From Paragyromitra xinjiangensis (lineage: Eukaryota; Ascomycota; Pezizomycetes; Pezizales; Discinaceae): a stretch of DNA of 64,000 bases. The notes beneath the pieces are model-generated. The model was given only the letters and a program-made list of their open reading frames with translations. It searched no databases and had not been told where the DNA came from. This document shows positions 58,201-64,000 of this stretch, piece by piece (the first letter of the stretch is position 1; each line of letters begins with the position of its first letter). The stretch is from assembly GCA_038503065.1 (NCBI GenBank), contig JBCAMK010000007.1, positions 62,001-126,000 of the forward strand, read 5' to 3'. The position numbers and the translations under genes were made by a program.

Positions 58201-58225
58201 CTTCCAAAGAGTGTAGTACGCTCAT
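55218..58225 (-). CDS. Zn2Cys6 transcription factor with fungal_trans domain and a 14-nt microexon
   Basis: Fungal-specific transcription regulator. Exons 58225-58058, 57933-57920 (14 nt), 57791-57717, 57563-57007, 56964-56532, 56472-56004 and 55937-55218 join in frame to 811 aa; introns are 124, 128, 153, 42, 59 and 66 nt. The zinc cluster is completed only with the microexon: CEPCREKKTK|CDGDR|PLCHHCRMSRVDC, spacing C-x2-C-x6-C-x6-C-x2-C-x6-C. A basic linker and a coiled coil follow (NLRSLETRIASLEDLIQSIE). The middle domain starts VDMFGLPPKHVADKLVDSYF and carries the family hallmark AWNVIGLAIRLAYGIGLHLR (over a splice), then MRLRVWYCLCCLE and RPCAIQDKHC. The C-terminus is ADINSWLEGDR. Target genes are unknown; no biosynthetic cluster lies beside it. 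Confidence 0.9.
57920..57933 (-). other. 14-nt microexon of the Zn2Cys6 gene
   Basis: Sequence TGCGATGGTGACAG, preceded by acceptor GTCAACAG and followed by donor GTCCGC. It supplies the third zinc-ligand cysteine (C-D-G-D-R). Without it the cluster has five ligands. Confidence 0.8.
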
Positions 58226-60464
58226 TTCGAGGTAGAGTAGCGTGGTGAGATGGGTAGTGGATGTATTCTGAAGGAGTCTATTTTCTCCATCGGCTCTTTT
58301 AACCTTTATCGACCCTTATTTTTAGGGCAAGAGCTCCCTAGGGGGCCAGACTAGATTCCAACTTCCCACTCGCTGGGCGAAGTAAGGAGGCGACTAGTAG
58401 TACTGTTTAGGTCGTGAACCTACATCATTACTATATATCTTGTGTGAATACATACCATATAAAACGCCGCTAGGCCGTAGCTTACACGTGCAATCGGATC
58501 TGAACCATCGAAAGTACAGCACGCAATTCAATCCTATGCGCAAGCCATAAACCATGGTCATATTTCGACCAAGTTCATGCAGCAGTGGAAGTACTGTTAT
58601 TTCGGGAACATATGCTATGAATATTCGATGCCTAATTCTTGAGAGGATACCGGCATCGAGAACTAATTGCATCGCTTGGGGACCGATATCTCGGACTTTG
58701 TGCCTTATATCACATCTTCTTTCCTAATCCTACGCCGGTCTCGTCTGCATGGAACAAGTCAGCTCCCAAAGCCGACAACTATGGCTCTTGAGGAGAATAG
58801 TTACCCTGTGAGAATTTTTTTCTTGGAAAACGTGGGAGAATCGGGGCGAAGTACTGCAGCTATTTGGCTTTTCGCAGCACTCTTCGACACGTCTGAGCGC
58901 CACTAGCTATGGTTTGAGAACTTCCGGCTGCACACCCCAGTTAAAAGGGCAAGACGGGGGAAGGACACACCATAATCATTCATTCCCATTATCGTAGTTT
59001 ATAGCCCTTTGGCACTGGGGTTCTCGATAGACTTGATGGATGACGTCGAGGTTGGGTGGCGATGGGGTTGTTATTAAACCGTACTTGACGAATCTTGACT
59101 GGGGTGAGGCTCAACGCTGTCACTTCCCCGCAAATCTTCTGGACAGAGAGTCACCCGGATAGCCCGGTTATCGGGCAGATGATCATGATAATTGAAAACA
59201 GGAAAAGCTAGTTGCCGTGAGTTATTAGAGCTAGATTCGCTAGACCAACTGCCAATGACAAAAGGGCAGTCCCAGGGGCTGCTTGCTCTGCCTGACCCGA
59301 ACAGGCTTCTTAGGTCTAAACCAACTGGGGAAAGTTCCGACCGAAAAAAATCCGGGATGGTTGGTACACAACCGTGAAGCTGTATGGAAAAGTAAGTAAG
59401 AATGGTTTGGATTACTCTAGCCGCCTACCATGTTCTGTACAATAGCCCTAATTACGACCAGATACACGAATCAATCTGGGGACCCAACTATACCGAAATC
59501 CCCAGCAACAGCTATGATGACATTGCAGCCCACTGACCTTCATGCAGTTTACTTATCTTTTAGTATTATAATCTACATGTACTCCGCCCCTCTGCGATTG
59601 GTTTCATACACATATTCAAATCTTCAGGGCTCATGCAAATAATCACCACCTAACCAAATCCCCCTAACCCCTACTTGTTTTTCGTGCCCCCAGATATTCC
59701 ACCAGCTAGAATCACTCTAGCAGAGATCAAACTCATCTGTTGTATTGCTAGGTATTCTCTCCAGTATGGAACTAAAGACGCGATGTTTACGGCATGTTGC
59801 CGTGCGCACGTCTGTTATCTCCACGTGACCGGTTAAAAAAGTCAGCTAAAATGTTTCACTAAAATCTGGAACGGCTTAAATCTTCAGTGATAGATAAACA
59901 CTGGGGAATTGGGATTTTTGGAAAAGCACAATAAATGACACTTTAGATGACGTCAGTCTGCTGATGATAACAGGCTATAGTTGTCACTCATATTTTAGAC
60001 CCGGGACAGTTTACTAGGAGAAAATGCTCTACTCAAGCTACTCTCCTAACTAGGAAATTTCTTACATCTTCAAGCTTTAGAACAGTTTGGATCAGGGGTT
60101 TTTACATACGAGAAGCTAGGGAAGGGAAAGGCACCCGAAGAATGCCAAGAGAGGAACCAGAGGTTGCCTACCATGCTTTCAATGGACGTTGACGGCGGCT
60201 TGAGCATATTCGCGCAGTCCCATTTTAAAATTAGCGTGACAAGGATTTTTAGCTGCTGTGCAGCGCTAGAACAATGCCAACTGAGCATCTAATGTATGAG
60301 TTCCATGCAGAAAAACTTCCGCTGAGACTACAGTCGCTCCTGGGGTCACGACGAAACTGGTGCTTTGACGAACGAAGGTTACAACCATAGAGGTTTCTAG
60401 TTTCAAGCCCCATTTCTCGTTACCCTGCATTCAAAATGCAGCTTTGCAGGTTACTTTCGTCATG
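58226..60464. other. Gene-poor stretch
   Basis: Upstream of the regulator. ORFs 58667-58906, 59192-59642 and 60070-60288 lack motifs. Nothing supportable. Confidence 0.45.
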
Positions 60465-60560
60465 TTGCTAGAATTAATGTCAGTCACGTGACAGTTTTGA
60501 CCAATCAAAACCGGATCCTCTGCCCATTAGTCAGCCCGCGACCGACATTAATTCTGGCAA
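60465..60560. mobile_element. 96-bp MITE-like element with 17-bp terminal inverted repeats
   Basis: The left end TTGCTAGAATTAATGTC and the reverse complement of the right end (TTGCCAGAATTAATGTC) match at 16 of 17 positions. It is flanked by ATG and AATG, a possible short duplication. There is no internal ORF. It includes a CACGTG box-like palindrome (GTCACGTGAC) near the left end. Confidence 0.6.
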
Positions 60561-61128
60561 AATGAGTATACTTGGCGAAAATTAAAGTATCCGGATGCCA
60601 AGAAATGACTCAGCCTCGTATGGAGGGTCAAATGGGGCTAGCAAGCCAGTGAATACGGTCCGAGCGTGAGTTAGGGTTATTAGACATCCGAATACTTCAA
60701 TCTCTCCGAGCAGGTTCTATCAGGAAGAATAACATACTCAGCTGTCTCCGGACAGTCCTACATATGACGATGTGCCGAACCCCTTTCCCAGGGTTGTTGG
60801 AATACCGGTAAGTCCTGCATAATCTAAAGTTGCGAAATGGTGTGTGCAAGGATTAGAGATGTTGGAGAGACCGGAGACTCCATGTGGGAAGGGGTAGTCA
60901 CATATCAGCTTCTCGATCCATTGGACTCAAATATACCCAAGGGAATATATCGAGTCCTTAGGGTGATAGTCTTTGGAAGCGACACGCTGCCCGAGATTGA
61001 TACCCCACATCATTACCGCCATCCGTTAAACCGGTTCTTGTAGTTCATGACGCTCCAGAACACGGTTTTCGCCCCAACTGCAGAATTCTAATTTTGCCGC
61101 TCAGTGTAGAAAGTCGCATCGCACTAAA
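60561..61128. other. Upstream region of the GH85 gene
   Basis: The ORF at 60837-61043 is unsupported. The last 20 bases before the ATG at 61129 give no unusual feature. Confidence 0.5.
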
Positions 61129-63376
61129 ATGGATCCACATGACTTCATTTATCTCGAGTCGATGCAGGAGCTTGCCGACTGGAAGTTTGAATTCTCCTTC
61201 GAGCATACTCCTAATATCTCCAATACCCCACTCTGCATTCGCCCTGTACCAGCGCCCTCAGCTCCCTCAGGCAAAATCCCCACAGGAGGCTCGATCCCAC
61301 GACTTCTCGTATGCCATGACTACAAGGGGGGTTATCACCCCTCGGAGTCTTCACAGGGCCGTTGTCCCTTCCCTGAGAGTACCTATACAGCAGAGTACCT
61401 CCAGTATATTTCAACATTTGTTTACTTCTCGCATAAAAGGGTTTCGATCCCACCAGCGTCATGGATAAATCTAATGCATCGAAATGGTGTCAAGGTTCTC
61501 GGAACATTTCTTATCGAAGGCGATGAAGGGGTAAGTGAGATGGGGAGGCTACTCCAACGAGGTCTTGAGGGAGAGTTCTTGTTTGCGACTCAGCTTGCCA
61601 TGATAGCGAATAGCTACGGATTCGATGGATGGCTGTTGAACTTCGAGAGTAGTTTTCCTGCTGGAAAGTTTAGCCCCTTCGAGCTACAGCAGTTCCTTAG
61701 AGAGTTACAGAGCGCTACAGCGGCGATAGTTCCTGGGAGCGAGATCATATGGTGAATATATGTTGTGCTTTATAGCTCACCCCCCATTTTTCCTGTTCAT
61801 ATCGCTCCCGTCCTTCTCATCGTCTGACGGTTGCAGGTATGATGCTCTGACGATCTTGAATCAAGTTCACTGGCAAAATGGCCTGACATTACTCAATGTA
61901 CCATTCTTTACCGTAACAGATGGCATATTTACGAACTATGGCTGGCGTCAACCGCATCTCCATCATACAGCCTTGATGTCGAAAGTTTTTTCAAGGCCCT
62001 CCAAGGTATATGCTGGTATAGATTGCTTTGGTCGTGGTTCTCTAGGGGATGGCGGGTTTGGAGTTGGACAGGTCCGTTCCTCACTTTAAGCATTTTATGA
62101 TCTACAGCCCGAGAAACGCCCTAAGCCGAGTCCGGCAGCCACTTTGCTCACATGCTTTACAATTTTCTTCTCCCTGCAGGCTTTAAAGGAGATCCGAAAA
62201 GAGGGACTTTCGGCCGCATTGTTCGCACCAGGATGGACTTTCGAGAACTTCGATGGGAAGAATTTTCATTCAATAGATCGAAAGTTTTGGGTCGGTGATG
62301 AGACATCTCTAGCAGAACCTGGGCCTATAGCAGACTACTGCGACCTTCACGAAAGCGGTTCGGAGCATTACTTCTACACAAATTTCAACAGGGGCTTCGG
62401 AAAAGCCCTATGGTTGAAAGGAAAGGTACAAGAGCTCTTCCCCTCCGTTCCATAAGCAGTGGTGAATCACACCAAAATTTTAGCTAATCGTGATAGTAAG
62501 TAGAAAATTTTAGATGCCCCATGGGTCCACATAGGCACGCAATCCATTATTCCTTCTTTTCACCCACGGAGTGAAGATACCTTAAAATGGGTATATAGCA
62601 ATAAAGTAGCCTATACGGGAGCTTGGTCTCTTAACATCTTCGCAACCCCACCCCACTATTACCAGGAGGATGTATCTCCAGAATACTTCTGTCCACTTTA
62701 TAAAGTTGGTGTCAAGGTTACGCGAGACCTAATCCTACAATTCACATACCAGCTTCCCGAGAGCACAGGCGAAACCGTAGGATTTTATTGCGATATTGCT
62801 TCTGGCTGGCGAAGCAATGAGGAGCAAATCAAACGATACAAATACGACGTGGTGGGCTCTACACCTACCGAGGAGTCAGACGGATGGGTTACTGCGTATA
62901 CACTGCTCCTGGAGGACGTAAAAGATTCTATAGAACGTCGCGTTGTGGAAGTCGGTATTTTCTACCGTCCACCTATCGCAACACCTCATGTTGGTAGAGC
63001 AAATACCGCCGGACGGCACAATACCCCAACCAGTATTGCCACGATTGGCGAACTACTTCTCACAGTCCCCAACACGGAGAAAGGCAATCAGCCATGTTTC
63101 ATCACTAATGTTATCCCCTCTGGGACTGCAGCAGGAAAGCTCAAGTTGAGCTGGAAAGTGTATCCAACACATGACGCGACGGCAAAGCGGAAACTTGGAA
63201 TGTGGAGTGAATTCACGAAAGATTTTGCATGGTTTGTGGTCTGGGAGGGAAGTCGGTTCCTTGGTGTTTCGCATTGCTTGGAGTTTGTGGTGGATAGGGC
63301 TGCTGAAGGGATCGAGGAAGGGGAGTGGAGAGTGGATGGTGTGACTTGGGACGGTGAAGTTTTTCCCGGGACGTGA
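61129..63376 (+). CDS. Endo-beta-N-acetylglucosaminidase, GH85, cytosolic type
   Basis: Hydrolyses the chitobiose core of N-glycans. Exons 61129-61751, 61837-62071, 62180-62425 and 62504-63376 (introns 85, 108 and 78 nt) give 658 aa. There is no signal peptide (MDPHDFIYLESMQELADWKF), so it is likely cytosolic and may act on free or misfolded glycoproteins. Conserved pieces: PRLLVCHDYKGGYHPSES, YFSHKRVSIPPASWINLMHR, GVKVLGTFLIEGDEG, then the active site YGFDGWLLNFESSF with the Asn and catalytic Glu two apart. Next come WQNGLTLLNVPFFTVTDGIF with TNYGW, YAGIDCFGRGS and FAPGWTFENFD. The C-terminal 290 residues match the beta-sandwich part (PWVHIGTQSIIPSFHP onwards). All catalytic features are present. 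ENGase genes are patchy among ascomycetes. Confidence 0.95.
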
Positions 63377-64000
63377 GAAGTTAGATATCCTATATTACGC
63401 AGGCTATTAGATAGCGAAAATTTTCTTCCGCTTCACCTAGTAGCATAGATTACTTATACTTTTACGCAGAAAATGAGATAGCGATTTAGCCAACAAGCAT
63501 AGTTAAGAATGAGATCCTCCTCGCGTGTTAATATTTCTATGGTAGCTGATAACGAGACTATCTATAACATCTGACTTAGAGTTTCTTATGAAGTCCTATA
63601 ATAAAGTTAAACTACATGTATCTTTAACTATTTATGGAAAGCAACTGAATCACATTTGTACGTACCTCCTAAACTCAGCACAGAACTTTATTCTTAGTAC
63701 TGGAGCTAAAATATCACAAAATGCAATAAATTAGGTTTTAACACGTTTGTGTTCTCGTACACCATTATTATGCAACTAATTCACTACTATCTGCCTCCTT
63801 CAAGCGTTGCAACGTTGCTGCGCTACTGTCTTAATGCGGTGCAGTAAACGTTTGTTAGATTCATGCAGGTAATGACATCATTTACCCCAACGGCCCGATG
63901 GGGTTTATTAAAATCTAATAACCTTAAGCATTACTAATTACAACGGATCACGATAGTCAGACGCCAAGGAAGGCTATAACCAAAAAGCGAACAGCGTATT
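63377..64000. other. Intergenic to the right edge
   Basis: AT-rich, no ORF or RNA gene seen. Confidence 0.55.

Overview
The window is eukaryotic nuclear DNA from a filamentous ascomycete. Genes are split by short GT-AG introns, mostly 42-130 nt with CTRAY-like branch sites, and several families are typical of fungi: a Zn2Cys6 regulator, a STAND protein with ankyrin repeats, a DUF6594 protein and a trifunctional folate enzyme. A Leotiomycetes-like genome is my guess from gene content only. The spliced models below were built by hand from frame continuity and splice signals. No homology search was run, so family names rest on recognised motifs.

Layout. 1-0.9 kb: flavin-reductase-like gene (-), cut by the left edge. 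1-4.9 kb: gene-poor DNA with decayed pieces of a STAND/ankyrin gene. 4.9-8.3 kb: six-exon STAND NTPase gene (+) whose ankyrin tail is split by one in-frame TAG. 8.3-14.4 kb: gene desert with one 104-aa two-exon gene and a 42-bp inverted repeat. 14.4-16.2 kb: Dabb protein and a disordered protein, both (-). 17.1-19.4 kb: NOP2 (+). 20.4-23.3 kb: unknown multi-exon gene (+) whose 799-nt intron holds a tandem array of UUCG-capped hairpins. 25.3-27.8 kb: FOL1 (-), divergent from IND1 at 29.6-30.8 kb (+). 32.3-33.7 kb: IRG-like GTPase (-). 35.5-37.7 kb: nucleolar-type acidic/basic protein (+). 38.1-40.1 kb: two tandem-repeat arrays. 42.0-42.8 kb: LOG-type protein (-). 44.0-46.0 kb: AATF/BFR2 (+). 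47.3-49.8 kb: DUF6594 protein and a small protein (both -). 50.4-51.7 kb: RIO2 kinase (+). 52.2-53.4 kb: beta-trefoil lectin-like protein with a probable GC-AG intron (-). 55.2-58.2 kb: Zn2Cys6 regulator with a 14-nt microexon (-). 60.5 kb: small TIR element. 61.1-63.4 kb: GH85 endoglycosidase (+).

Function. Three housekeeping genes serve ribosome biogenesis: NOP2 (25S rRNA m5C methylation), AATF/BFR2 (early 40S/90S assembly) and RIO2 (late 40S maturation). A fourth nucleolar-type protein may belong with them. FOL1 and IND1 both point to mitochondrial one-carbon and Fe-S metabolism. The STAND and IRG-like GTPase genes look like the rapidly evolving, possibly immunity-related part. Nothing suggests a biosynthetic cluster or operon-like unit.

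The most unusual item is the hairpin array at 20.8-21.4 kb. Its arms change together between copies, and the non-Watson-Crick pairs inside the stems are G-U only if read as RNA in the sense of the host gene. That would fit selection for an RNA structure.
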